Shown here: in pieces, positions 35,514 to 43,978 of the stretch
Numbering within the stretch: position 1 is the first letter of the stretch
Layout of the letters: the number at the start of each line of letters is the position of its first letter
NCBI GenBank assembly: GCA_002298785.1
Contig: DBMR01000078.1
Location: 7,343 to 71,342, forward strand
Origin: Verrucomicrobia subdivision 3 bacterium UBA693
GTDB taxonomy: Bacteria; Verrucomicrobiota; Verrucomicrobiia; Limisphaerales; UBA8199
Reading direction: 5' to 3'
DNA length: 64,000 nucleotides
The notes under the pieces: generated by a model
Databases searched by the model: none
Told to the model about the DNA's origin: nothing
The model's input: only the letters and a program-made list of their open reading frames with translations
Position numbers and translations under genes: made by a program

Positions 35514-38234
35514 ATGAGACTGACCTTTCAAATCCGATACCACACACACGTGGGACAGGATATTTTCCTGACCGGCCCCCACGAGATTTTTGGTGGAGGT
35601 AACCCAGAGCGCGCGATTCCACTGGAATACCAGGGGCTTGGTATCTGGAGGGTAACCGTGGTGCTGCCGTTCCAGCACATTCCGACTCAACCGCTCGAAT
35701 ATGGGTACTTTGTCCGCCAACCGGACCGCTCGATCGAAATGGATTGGCCCAAAGGCCGGAGGCTGAGGCTTGATGAACTGGGTGACCGCGAGGTGGTAAT
35801 TAACGATTGGTGGAATGCGCCCAGTGACCCAGCCAATGTCTCGCTCACCGAACCGTTTCAGCACGTGCTGCTGTCCAAGTCGGAACCCGAGGCGCATCTG
35901 CCGACAGCGACCGACACTCATCGCTTTCAAACGTATGCTCCTCTGCTAAATGCAGACCAAACGCTGTGCCTGGTGGGAAACTGCCCCGAACTCGGGGATT
36001 GGAATCCCTCTCAAGCACTCGTCCTCAGCCGGCAGGCGAATTCCCCTGGTTTTTGCCTAGACCTGAATTTGTCAGCGCATCGTCGTACCGTGGAATACAA
36101 GTACGGACGGCGCAATTCGCGCACTGGCGAATTTGAATTTGAGGCCGGACCGAACCGCCAGGCGCCCCCGCCGCGGTCCCCCACCGAAATCGTCATTCAA
36201 CAGGACGGATTTCCTCGCCTTTCGTTTACCACTTGGAAAGGCGCGGGCGTGGCCATTCCGGTGTTCAGCCTGCGCAGCCAGGGGAGCTTTGGCATTGGTG
36301 ACTTCGGCGATCTCAAGCTTCTCGCCGATTGGGCCACAAAGGCCGGGCTGCGGATGATCCAGATCCTGCCGGTGAATGACACCACCGCCTCCTCAACCTG
36401 GACGGATTCCTATCCTTACGCCGCGATTTCGGCCTTTGCGCTTCATCCGATCTACCTGGATTTTCGCCAGGTCACCGAATCAGCGATGCGCCAGGAATTC
36501 GCGGGGCATGAACTTCTTCGCCAGGCCTTGAATGCTCTTCCCTCCCTCGATTACGAGCGGGTGCTGGCAGCCAAACGAAAACTCGCTCAGTCATGGTTCA
36601 CGTTGGCACACCAGAAGGTGTTTCGCACCCGGGCGTTCCGAGACTTCTTCAAGGCTAACCGGGATTGGCTGGAGCCGTACTCGGCCTTTTGTGCTTTGCG
36701 GGACCGCTTCGGCACAGCGGAGTTTACCCGCTGGCCGGAGTATCAACGATTCGATCCCACACTGGTGGCGGAGATGTCGAAGCCCACACACCCCGACTAC
36801 CTGTCGCTGGCGTACTCTTGGTTCGTGCAATATCAACTGCACTGTCAGTTGGAGTCAGCCGCAAAGCACGCGCACCGGCTTGGTCTCATTCTCAAAGGGG
36901 ATATTGCCATCGGCGTGAATCGCTACGGAGCCGACACTTGGCAGGCACCTGAGTTATACCGCATCCAAATGCAAGCCGGCGCGCCACCGGATGCCTTTGC
37001 CGTCAAGGGGCAGAATTGGGGATTCCCGACCTATAACTGGTCTCGGATGCAGCAGGACCACTTTGCCTGGTGGCACCGACGCTTCGAGCAGATGGGACGC
37101 TATTTTGATGCATTTCGCATCGACCACATCCTTGGTTTTTTTCGGATCTGGAGCATCCCGCTCTCGGCGCTGGAGGGCATCCTGGGCTACTTCGTGCCGG
37201 CGATACCTGTCACTGAGAGTGAATTCGCAAACTGGGGCATCGCCTTCGATCGCACACGGTTCCTGCATCCATGGATCGATGAGCCGGAGTTGGCAACCGC
37301 CTTTGGACCGCTCGCTCACAAGGCGAGGACACTTTTCCTCACAGAGGGTCCGACAGGCCGACTGAGCCTGCGCCCCGAGTTTTCGACGCAGCGGCAGGTC
37401 GAGCAACATTTTGCAGGAGCACCTGCGACCGAGGAAAGCCTGCGACTGCAGCAGGGCCTGTTTGATCTCATCAGCAACGTCATTCTACTTCAACCAGAGG
37501 GCGACAAAGCCGAAGGCTACCATTTCCGCATCGACATGCGCGGCACCTCGTCCTTTCAGCAGCTCCCGGCACCTTTGCGCGAGCGAATCAGTGCGCTCTA
37601 TGATGATTATTTCTTTCGACGCCAGGAATCATTTTGGCGGGCAGAGGGACTGAGGAAACTGCCGGCATTAAAGCAGGCCACGGACATGCTCGTGTGCGGT
37701 GAGGATCTTGGCATGGTGCCCGCCTGTGTGCCCGAGGTGATGCGTCAATTGGGATTGCTCGGACTCGAAGTCCAGCGTATGCCCAAAACTTTAGGACAGG
37801 ACTTCTCCCATCCCAAGGAGGCGCCTTACCTGGCGGTGGTCACCCCGTCAACTCACGACATGAGCCCCGTCCGCCAGTGGTGGCAGGAAGACGCCGGGGT
37901 CACTCAGCATTTCTTCAATCAGGAACTGGGTCAAATCGGGTCGGCGCCCGCAGAATGCACTGCGGAGATTGCTCGAGCTATCGTGAGCCAGCACCTCGAG
38001 AGCCCGGCGATGTGGAGCGTGTTTCAACTCCAGGACCTGCTGGCTTTAAGCCAAAACCTGCGACATCCCGACCCGGCGGCGGAGCGAATCAACGTGCCGG
38101 CCATCCCACGCTATTACTGGCGCTACCGCATGCACTTCGAACTCGAGAAGCTGCAGGCGGCGGAATCGTTCAATCAAACGCTTCGCGAGTTGCTAGCCCA
38201 GAACGGCCGATTACCCACGGCCCAATCCAGCTAA
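35514..38234 (+). CDS. malQ: 4-alpha-glucanotransferase with N-terminal starch-binding domains (DPE2-like)
   Basis: A 906-residue GH77 enzyme. Residues about 1-105 and 125-235 look like two CBM20 modules (RYHTHVGQDIFLTGPHEIFG, LVGNCPELGDWNPSQALVLS), as in plant DPE2. The catalytic part begins near AGVAIPVFSLRSQGSFGIGDFGDLKLLADW. The nucleophile Asp is near residue 536 in FRIDHILGFFRIW. The acid/base Glu is in LVCGEDLGMVPACVPEVM, and the transition-state Asp in THDMSPVRQWW. It moves glucan segments between maltose or glycogen and acceptors in the cytosol. DPE2-type CBM20 fusion suggests work on soluble heteroglycan or glycogen. It ends 6 bases from the stop of the convergent DUF2249 gene. Confidence 0.95.
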   Translation: MRLTFQIRYHTHVGQDIFLTGPHEIFGGGNPERAIPLEYQGLGIWRVTVVLPFQHIPTQPLEYGYFVRQPDRSIEMDWPKGRRLRLDELGDREVVINDWWNAPSDPANVSLTEPFQHVLLSKSEPEAHLPTATDTHRFQTYAPLLNADQTLCLVGNCPELGDWNPSQALVLSRQANSPGFCLDLNLSAHRRTVEYKYGRRNSRTGEFEFEAGPNRQAPPPRSPTEIVIQQDGFPRLSFTTWKGAGVAIPVFSLRSQGSFGIGDFGDLKLLADWATKAGLRMIQILPVNDTTASSTWTDSYPYAAISAFALHPIYLDFRQVTESAMRQEFAGHELLRQALNALPSLDYERVLAAKRKLAQSWFTLAHQKVFRTRAFRDFFKANRDWLEPYSAFCALRDRFGTAEFTRWPEYQRFDPTLVAEMSKPTHPDYLSLAYSWFVQYQLHCQLESAAKHAHRLGLILKGDIAIGVNRYGADTWQAPELYRIQMQAGAPPDAFAVKGQNWGFPTYNWSRMQQDHFAWWHRRFEQMGRYFDAFRIDHILGFFRIWSIPLSALEGILGYFVPAIPVTESEFANWGIAFDRTRFLHPWIDEPELATAFGPLAHKARTLFLTEGPTGRLSLRPEFSTQRQVEQHFAGAPATEESLRLQQGLFDLISNVILLQPEGDKAEGYHFRIDMRGTSSFQQLPAPLRERISALYDDYFFRRQESFWRAEGLRKLPALKQATDMLVCGEDLGMVPACVPEVMRQLGLLGLEVQRMPKTLGQDFSHPKEAPYLAVVTPSTHDMSPVRQWWQEDAGVTQHFFNQELGQIGSAPAECTAEIARAIVSQHLESPAMWSVFQLQDLLALSQNLRHPDPAAERINVPAIPRYYWRYRMHFELEKLQAAESFNQTLRELLAQNGRLPTAQSS

Positions 38235-38240
38235 AACGCT

Positions 38241-38537
38241 TCAGTGATTCTCTCCGGTGCAAGGGTTCGCGAGGTCCAGCGGTGCGACGGCAGCGATTTT
38301 CTTGATTTGAATCTGCACCTGGTCCGCATCGCGACGCAGATATTCCCATTCCACCGCCTGGGAAAACCAGGCTTCAAACTGGTCCCGCAAACGCAGAGGG
38401 TCGTGGGTGTTCACCAAAATGAAATGGTCCCCAACCGCCAAATCGAACCACTTCTTGAGAATGGCCGGGTGCTTCACGGAGCAGGGCATTTCTCGCACGT
38501 CCAAAACATTATTCGCATCAATGGTTAATTCAGTCAT
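38241..38537 (-). CDS. DUF2249 domain protein
   Basis: A 98-residue protein from the ATG at 38537 (MTELTIDANNVLDVREMPC); an ATG at 38558 is an alternative. The frame is open to 38681, but the extra residues are unlike the family. LDVREMPCSVKHPAILKKWFDL and DHFILVNTHDPLRLRDQFEAWF match DUF2249, a small two-layer domain related to the TusA/SirA fold and linked to nitrogen-oxide or haem biology in other bacteria. Here it stands alone, with no denitrification genes nearby. Function is unknown. Confidence 0.75.
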   Translation of the reverse strand: MTELTIDANNVLDVREMPCSVKHPAILKKWFDLAVGDHFILVNTHDPLRLRDQFEAWFSQAVEWEYLRRDADQVQIQIKKIAAVAPLDLANPCTGENH

Positions 38538-38704
38538 TGTGAGCCGAATCTGCCCCATGCTTGAATTCGCCGCCTTGACGGAAATCAAGCTTTTGGATGA
38601 TCGCGGAGGCGCCGAAATGATCGGTGGCCCGCCATGGCCAAGCGCAAATGGCGTATCCAGTTCCGAATCTGCTTGCCGCAAGCGCCGCCGGGGCTATGGT
38701 TAAG

Positions 38705-39049
38705 ATGTCGAAGGTCATGCAAGAGGACACATTGGAAAAAATTGAGAGCCGCATTCGGGCCAGCGAATCGCTAAGCGAAGAGCGTCGTCAGGAATTGCTC
38801 CAATTGGTGGCGACCCTCAGAGTCGAAATCTCGGACTTGTCGCGCACTCACGAGGATGACGCCCGCAAGATAACGGCGTTGGCTGACGCTTCTCTGCTCG
38901 AAGCGACCCGGTCAGAGCAGGATCCGCAATCTCTGGACACTTCCCTGCGCGGTTTTGGCTCCTCAGTGGCCGGTTTTGAACAGACCCACCCTCGACTGGT
39001 GCAGATCGTCAATTCCATCAGCCAAACTCTCGCCAATCTTGGGATTTGA
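38705..39049 (+). CDS. DUF4404 family protein
   Basis: A 114-residue cytoplasmic helical protein from the ATG at 38705; ATGs at 38696 and 38717 are alternatives. TLEKIESRIRASESLSEERRQELLQLVATL and the C-terminal FEQTHPRLVQIVNSISQTLANLGI match the short DUF4404 family. It is transcribed divergently from the DUF2249 gene and followed 38 bases later by a CPBP protease gene on the same strand. No activity is known. Confidence 0.75.
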   Translation: MSKVMQEDTLEKIESRIRASESLSEERRQELLQLVATLRVEISDLSRTHEDDARKITALADASLLEATRSEQDPQSLDTSLRGFGSSVAGFEQTHPRLVQIVNSISQTLANLGI

Positions 39050-39087
39050 GCCTGACACGAATTGCTGAAACCCACTGGTAGCGCTTC

Positions 39088-39954
39088 ATGGAAGAACCAA
39101 ACACCGCGCCCGCGTCCGGTCCTGCCCTGGGGGGACCTCCGCTGGTTCAAGCCTCCCTGCTGGAAACCGGCACCAACAAGCGTTGGCGCTGGTGGCTGCA
39201 TTTCCTGGTGATCGGTTTGTATCCACTACTGATCGGCCTGGTCGGACTGGGAAAGGCCCCAAAAGACGTCCCCGCTCTGGGAGAAAACGCGCGTTTCCTG
39301 CTGGTCACCTGTGGGGTGGAGTTGGTCTTTTTTGGGATATTGCTCGGGCTGGCTCTCTGGGCGTCGCGCGCCTCTGCCGATTTTCTGCTGCTTCGCTGGA
39401 GGTCGGGCTTCTGGCCAGTTCCACAAGGCATCGGATATTCGGTCGCCCTGCGCCTCGCGTTGGGCGTCGCCATTGGTGGTCTCGCCCTGATCCTGGTGCT
39501 GGCACGAGTCATTTCAATAGGGGCACTCCAGGATTTCTTCGTGAATAACCGTCCTGATGTCGAGGCGGTGGTGGATTTGTCGGCGCTGCGGAACAATCCG
39601 GTCTACTTCTGGCTCACCCTGACGCTCGTGAGTTTCGTGGTGGCGGGTTTACGCGAAGAATTATGGCGCTCTGCATTTCTGGCGGGAGCCCGTGGTTTAT
39701 GGCCCAGACGTTTCACCAGCCGAAAGGGTCAGTTCATGGCTGCAGCGATGGCGGCGGTAATTTTCGGCCTGGGCCATGCGCCGCAGGGACCGATCGCCGT
39801 CTGTCTGACCGCACTGCTGGGACTCGGCCTGGGAGCCATCATGATCTACCACCAGTCCATTTGGCCGGCAGTGATCGCCCATGGCATGTTCGATGCCACC
39901 AGCCTCGCCGCGCTCCCCTGGGCATTGGAGAACATTAAGGATTTTCAGAAGTAA
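39088..39954 (+). CDS. CPBP-family intramembrane metalloprotease
   Basis: A 288-residue protein with about seven hydrophobic helices. CPBP/Abi signatures are present: LREELWRSAFLAGARG (motif 1, aligned as R-E-x-x-x-R rather than the usual E-E-x-x-x-R), FGLGH (motif 2, FxxxH) and HGMFD (motif 4, HxxxD). CPBP members include CAAX proteases and bacteriocin self-immunity proteins. The N-terminal 30 residues are cytosolic and Ala/Pro-rich. The first motif Glu replaced by Arg should be checked, since it is usually the catalytic dyad partner. Substrate unknown. Confidence 0.82.
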   Translation: MEEPNTAPASGPALGGPPLVQASLLETGTNKRWRWWLHFLVIGLYPLLIGLVGLGKAPKDVPALGENARFLLVTCGVELVFFGILLGLALWASRASADFLLLRWRSGFWPVPQGIGYSVALRLALGVAIGGLALILVLARVISIGALQDFFVNNRPDVEAVVDLSALRNNPVYFWLTLTLVSFVVAGLREELWRSAFLAGARGLWPRRFTSRKGQFMAAAMAAVIFGLGHAPQGPIAVCLTALLGLGLGAIMIYHQSIWPAVIAHGMFDATSLAALPWALENIKDFQK

Positions 39955-40014
39955 TACTCCCCTCGCGCCAGGTCCCAAATCATCCCCAGCACCCTTGGCT
40001 CAACCCCTACCCGC

Positions 40015-41730
40015 TTACTCCTCCCAGCCTCCTTCGCCCCCGGCCCCCTTCAAGCGTGATGGATAATCGGGGTTCCAAAAGAATCCTTCGAGCTCCGCCG
40101 AGATTTCCGCATCGTTCAAAGTTCGACCGATGCCTTCTTCGCGCGCCGTTTGCGCCACCTTGAACGCGATCAGTCGGCTCACTTCGCGCAAGCGCCGCAC
40201 CTGGGGATAAAGCGACTCACCTTCGAGGCTCGTGTGCTCCATCGTAAACTGTGCCAGGCACCGGGCCGCCGCCAGAAACATGGATTCGCTGATACGCGTG
40301 GCTTCACTGATGAGCGCCCCGAGACCAATGCCGGGAAAGATGAAGACATTATTGCACTGGCCAATCACGTGCTTTCGACCCTCAAACACCACTGGTTCAA
40401 ATGGCGAACCGGTGGCCACCAGCGCGCGGCCGTCCGAATGCACCAAAGCTTCACTGGGCGTACACTCGGCTTTGCTGGTCGGATTGCTCAGGGGAAAAAT
40501 CATCGGACGCGGACAAGCCTCCGCCATGGCACGGATCCCGGCCGGAGTAAAATCCCCGGGCTGCCCCGTGGTGCCGATGAGCACGGTCGGCCGAACTTTG
40601 CGAATGATATCCGTCAAGGAACAGATGCTCGGATCGCTGAGTTCGTAGCATTGGCACTCATCCGCGCCGAGAGCGAATTCGCGCTTATGCCGCTCTAGGC
40701 CAGCTCGCTGCTCGGTCACCAAGCCACAACTATCGACGAATACCAGGCGCCGTCGCAATTCACCTTCCGGCACGCCTTCCTGACGCAAGGCCAGGCGCAG
40801 CAATCGTCCAATCCCAACCCCGGCGGCACCAGCCCCAGCCAGTAGAATACGTTGGTCCGCCAAACGTGTCCCGAGGATCCGCAGGCCGGAGAAAATACCC
40901 GCCAGGGCGACGGCCGAGGTGCCTTGAATATCATCATTGAAGCTCGGCAGGCGGCCGGCATAGCGTTCGAGCAACGTGAACGCATTTCCCTTCTTGAAAT
41001 CTTCCCATTGCAGCAGGGCGCGAGGAAACACCGTCTTCACCGCCTGCACAAATTCTTCGATAAAAGAATCGTATTCAGGACCGCGTAAGCGACGCCCCCG
41101 GTAACCCAGATAGTGCGGGTCCTCTAGCAACGCACCGTTGTCTGTGCCCACGTCCAGGCTGATTGGTAGGCAGTAAAAGGGATGGATGCCCGCACCGGCG
41201 CAATACAAAATCAATTTGCCAATCGGTATGGCCATGCCTCCCGCGCCCTGATCCCCCAACCCTAAAATCCGCTCGTTGTCCGTGACGACGATCAACCGCA
41301 CGTCGCGCTGGCTGAAATTGCGCAGGCGCCTGACCAATTGACCACGGTCCGCAGGGCACAGAAACAACCCCCTTGGCCGGCGAAAAATGTGGCTGAATTG
41401 CTGGCACGCCAGTCCCACCGTCGGTGTGTAAATGATGGGGGTGAGGCGCTCCAGGTTCTCTACCAACAGCCGATAGAACAGGACTTCATTCCGGTCCAGC
41501 AAGGCGATCAAACCAATGTATTGTTCCAGCGGCTCGCTCTTGGAGAAGATGTGCTCCAACTCCATTTCCACCTGCTGGCTAAGCTTGAGCACCGCGGGCG
41601 GGAGCAACCCCTCGATCCCCAGACGTCGCCGCTCCTCATGCGTGAAGGCCGCATCTCGATTTTGACCAGGATCCCGCAGCACCAACTCTCCGCTGGACCA
41701 ACGCACCGCCAAAGCCGCTTGTCTTTTCAT
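40015..41730 (-). CDS. NAD-dependent malic enzyme
   Basis: A 571-residue protein from the ATG at 41730 (MKRQAALAVRWSSGELVLRD), which matches the family length; the frame is open to 41787. Diagnostic blocks are IYTPTVGLACQQFSHIFRRP, VVTDNERILGLGDQGAGGM, the metal-binding QWEDFKKGNAFTLLERY and FNDDIQGTSAVALAG. The Rossmann loop is LAGAGAAGVGIGRLL, and FPLSNPTSKAECTPSEAL is also present. It decarboxylates malate to pyruvate with NAD or NADP (cofactor not resolved by eye). A TPR protein lies 156 bases upstream on the same strand. The pyruvate could feed PPDK. Confidence 0.95.
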   Translation of the reverse strand: MKRQAALAVRWSSGELVLRDPGQNRDAAFTHEERRRLGIEGLLPPAVLKLSQQVEMELEHIFSKSEPLEQYIGLIALLDRNEVLFYRLLVENLERLTPIIYTPTVGLACQQFSHIFRRPRGLFLCPADRGQLVRRLRNFSQRDVRLIVVTDNERILGLGDQGAGGMAIPIGKLILYCAGAGIHPFYCLPISLDVGTDNGALLEDPHYLGYRGRRLRGPEYDSFIEEFVQAVKTVFPRALLQWEDFKKGNAFTLLERYAGRLPSFNDDIQGTSAVALAGIFSGLRILGTRLADQRILLAGAGAAGVGIGRLLRLALRQEGVPEGELRRRLVFVDSCGLVTEQRAGLERHKREFALGADECQCYELSDPSICSLTDIIRKVRPTVLIGTTGQPGDFTPAGIRAMAEACPRPMIFPLSNPTSKAECTPSEALVHSDGRALVATGSPFEPVVFEGRKHVIGQCNNVFIFPGIGLGALISEATRISESMFLAAARCLAQFTMEHTSLEGESLYPQVRRLREVSRLIAFKVAQTAREEGIGRTLNDAEISAELEGFFWNPDYPSRLKGAGGEGGWEE

Positions 41731-41886
41731 AAGCCAGCATTCGGAGACCGTTTCACCACCCCGATCACCCTGGTGACGCTGGAGCAATTCCAGCGTCCTG
41801 GGTTCGGATTATGTCTATAAATTACCTGCCACAACCTGAGTGATTTGTCACTACACGGTACTTGGCCAATGCTCACCCGATTTTGC

Positions 41887-42387
41887 TCAGGCTCCGGAGG
41901 CCTTTTCGCCACGTAACGGAGCCAGGTCGGGATCGGTGCGCGCCGCCTGGTGGAGTTCTTCCGAACCCGGCAAAGCCAGTGCAGTGCTCAACCATTTGCG
42001 TGCGGCGGGCAAATTCCCCAACTGCGCTTCATAGCACGCCAAATTGTAGCGAAAGGTCGGGTTTTCCGGGAAGGCCCCCAGTTGTTTCAACAAGTTGTCC
42101 CGCGCTTCTTCGGTCCGTTTGAGCTCGTGCAGGACAAAAGAATAATGAATGAAGCCCGCCGGGTTCAGGGGATGGGAGCTGATCATACGCTCCGCGGTAG
42201 CTAGCGCCTCTGGCCAGCGATTGCCGCGCGCCAACAACTCCCACTCAAATTGGAGCACCGTTTCGTGCCCACGCGCCGCCGGCGATAAGCCCGCCAGCTC
42301 CGCTTCTGCTTCCGGCAAGTTACCCAACTCCAGCCACCCCTGAGCTGCGAGAAAGCAATGGTTCTCAGGCCAGTTCAAAGGTTTCAT
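41887..42387 (-). CDS. TPR-repeat protein
   Basis: A 166-residue protein with three to four tetratricopeptide repeats. It lacks a signal peptide, so it is probably cytoplasmic. Consensus positions are visible in AAQGWLELGNLPEAEAELAG, EALATAERMISSHPLNPAGF and YNLACYEAQLGNLPAARKWL. TPR arrays bind protein partners. It precedes the malic enzyme gene on the same strand but no functional link is evident. It could also be part of a larger TPR family paralogue set. Confidence 0.78.
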   Translation of the reverse strand: MKPLNWPENHCFLAAQGWLELGNLPEAEAELAGLSPAARGHETVLQFEWELLARGNRWPEALATAERMISSHPLNPAGFIHYSFVLHELKRTEEARDNLLKQLGAFPENPTFRYNLACYEAQLGNLPAARKWLSTALALPGSEELHQAARTDPDLAPLRGEKASGA

Positions 42388-42580
42388 GCCGTGGAAATAT
42401 TCTTACTTCCTGCCAGTGATGTCACCTCGCCCCACGTCAGGGACGATCTTGGGTAACATGGAATAGATGCCCAGTCGGCCGCCAGCACCTGCCCCCCAAT
42501 TAAAATACGCCACCCCAGCATCCACTGAGGGGGCGTAACTTGGTCTTTCAATGATAGTCGAAATATCGACCCGGAAGAAA

Positions 42581-42766
42581 TTACTTCCTGGCAAACCGCT
42601 TGGCCGAAGCCAGTCCCAGGCCGGCAATGCCGAGCAGGACCACTGAAGCGCCGGCATCCGGCACTCCTTGAGGCCCAAGCGGCTTCACCGGTTTGGCCGA
42701 AGCGTTGAGCGTGGTCAAAGCCACCAGTGTGACAATCAACACCAGCGAGTGAATGATGCGTCTCAT
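42581..42766 (-). CDS. Mini protein: signal peptide plus VPDxG C-terminal sorting signal (A)
   Basis: A 61-residue protein. Residues 1-24 form a Sec signal peptide ending in NASA. The last 26 residues (VPDAGASVVLLGIAGLGLAS, then AKRFARK) are a VPDxG-type sorting signal: short motif, hydrophobic helix, basic tail. Between the two lie only about ten residues (KPVKPLGPQG). VPDSG-CTERM signals are known in Verrucomicrobia and are predicted to be processed by exosortase-type enzymes. No exosortase is encoded in this window. Ser is replaced by Ala in the motif. A second protein of the same design is at 43189-43386. Confidence 0.72.
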   Translation of the reverse strand: MRRIIHSLVLIVTLVALTTLNASAKPVKPLGPQGVPDAGASVVLLGIAGLGLASAKRFARK

Positions 42767-43136
42767 AATTGATTGGGTGCGTCCTTACTTTTTCAAGTCC
42801 GATGTACTTACGGCTTCAACTTATCCCGTCAACCTAATCAGCCCTCAATGGATGATCAGCAACGGCGTCCATAGTTTATATGTTTACCGTATTGAGTTGT
42901 TTGACTGTCTGTAATCTAGCACCGGACGGTTAAAGTGCAAGAGCCATTGAAATGCAGCACATTGCAAAATCGGGACAGGCATGGACCCCGCTCCATACCT
43001 ATCGGCTGCGGTCGTAAACCAGATGATTACGCAGTGGCAGCCACCGAAGGCCCCTTCCGAAAACCGTAACCTACTCAAAACCAGCCAATCCCGGAAAACG
43101 ACACCTTGAATCGTAGGGAAAGGCTTAGTGACGGAA
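42767..43136. other. Intergenic region between the two mini VPDxG genes
   Basis: 370 bases. The part next to 42766 should contain the promoter of mini protein A. I see no ORF of substance, no tRNA-like fold and only short imperfect hairpins, for example ATGGA/CTCCAT near 42981-42997. A small RNA cannot be excluded. Confidence 0.3.
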
Positions 43137-43160
43137 AACCCGGACGCGAAGGTCCGGGTT
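43137..43160 (-). terminator. Terminator after mini VPDxG protein B
   Basis: AACCCGGAC pairs perfectly with GTCCGGGTT across the loop GCGAAG. On the minus strand the stem is followed by TTTTCC. It lies 28 bases past the stop of the gene at 43189-43386. Its stem is identical to the one at 43466-43489. Confidence 0.8.
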
Positions 43161-43188
43161 TGTGAAACTCAAATGATGCGAGGAGAAA

Positions 43189-43386
43189 TTACTTCGCAAA
43201 GCGGCGGGCGACGCACAGGGCGCCGGCACCGACCGTCAACAGCACCAGGCTGGCACCAGCATCCGGCACGGATCGGGGGTTATCCAGCGGTGTGGAGCGG
43301 CCGCGGACCGGCTTGGCTTCAGCGGTGGAAACCGCAAGATTTGCAGCGCACAATCCCAGAACTAGAAGGTATATCATTTTCTTCAT
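43189..43386 (-). CDS. Mini protein: signal peptide plus VPDxG C-terminal sorting signal (B)
   Basis: A 65-residue protein from the ATG at 43386; the ATG at 43398 would add four residues. Residues about 1-24 form a signal peptide (MIYLLVLGLCAANLAVSTAEA). The C-terminus VPDAGASLVLLTVGAGALCV plus ARRFAK is the same VPDxG motif, helix and basic tail as in protein A. Only about 15 residues (KPVRGRSTPLDNPRS) separate the two signals, and both proteins begin their mature part with KPV. It is flanked by identical-stem terminators and lies downstream of the atp operon. Any function other than a very short processed peptide is hard to imagine. Confidence 0.72.
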   Translation of the reverse strand: MKKMIYLLVLGLCAANLAVSTAEAKPVRGRSTPLDNPRSVPDAGASLVLLTVGAGALCVARRFAK

Positions 43387-43465
43387 ATGCATTATCAAGC
43401 TGACCTAACCTACCAAATTTGGGCAAAAATACTATATGTGGAAAATACGGATTGTGTACCCAAAA

Positions 43466-43489
43466 AACCCGGACACGCAGGTCCGGGTT
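43466..43489 (-). terminator. Terminator of the atp operon
   Basis: AACCCGGAC and GTCCGGGTT form a perfect 9-bp stem with loop ACGCAG. On the minus strand it runs into TTTTTT, a textbook intrinsic terminator 28 bases after the atpC stop. The stem is identical to the terminator of the next gene (43137-43160) although the loops differ. Confidence 0.88.
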
Positions 43490-43516
43490 GGCATAGCTTG
43501 ATAAGCAGGAGAAAAT

Positions 43517-43924
43517 CTATTTTACACGACGTTTCACCTTCAATTGGGCCAGCGAGGCGGCCAGCGCCGCACTCACCCGTGCCGCTTCACCTTCGTCCAA
43601 CTTTTCTTTGAGCCGCGCCTCGGCCCTTTTCCGCGCCGCCTCGGCTTGCGCTTCGTCGATATTCTCGGCCCGAATCGCCATATCGGTCATGATGGCCACC
43701 CGATCGCCCGTGATTTCCACAAACCCCTCCCCGATCGCCAAGAAGAAATCCTGCCCATCCTTGCGCACCACAATTTCACCGGGAATCACCTGCGCGAGGA
43801 TCGGCACGTGGTTCGGGTAGATGCCCATTTCACCTTCCGCCCCGGGAAGCGTGACCATCTCCACCTGCTCGGAGTAGGTCCGGGCCTCCGGCGTGACGAT
43901 TTCCAGTTTTAAGGTCAGAGCCAT
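43517..43924 (-). CDS. atpC: ATP synthase F1 epsilon subunit
   Basis: A 135-residue protein from the ATG at 43924 (MALTLKLEIVTPEARTYSEQ); the frame is open to 43954. LPGAEGEMGIYPNHVPILAQVIPG is the epsilon beta-sandwich signature. The C-terminal part (ENIDEAQAEAARKRAEARLKEK) forms the two regulatory helices. It couples the rotor stalk to F1 and can inhibit ATP hydrolysis. It is last in the atp operon, 54 bases after atpD. Confidence 0.95.
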   Translation of the reverse strand: MALTLKLEIVTPEARTYSEQVEMVTLPGAEGEMGIYPNHVPILAQVIPGEIVVRKDGQDFFLAIGEGFVEITGDRVAIMTDMAIRAENIDEAQAEAARKRAEARLKEKLDEGEAARVSAALAASLAQLKVKRRVK

Positions 43925-43978
43925 TTCGATTGGGAGACCGCCATCCGCGAACACCGTTCACGGCGGCAGTCCATTCGG

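Noticed and set aside
42403..42678. 91-codon minus frame overlapping mini protein A
   Set aside because: It is out of phase with the VPDxG protein, has no signal or motif, and its codon pattern looks random.
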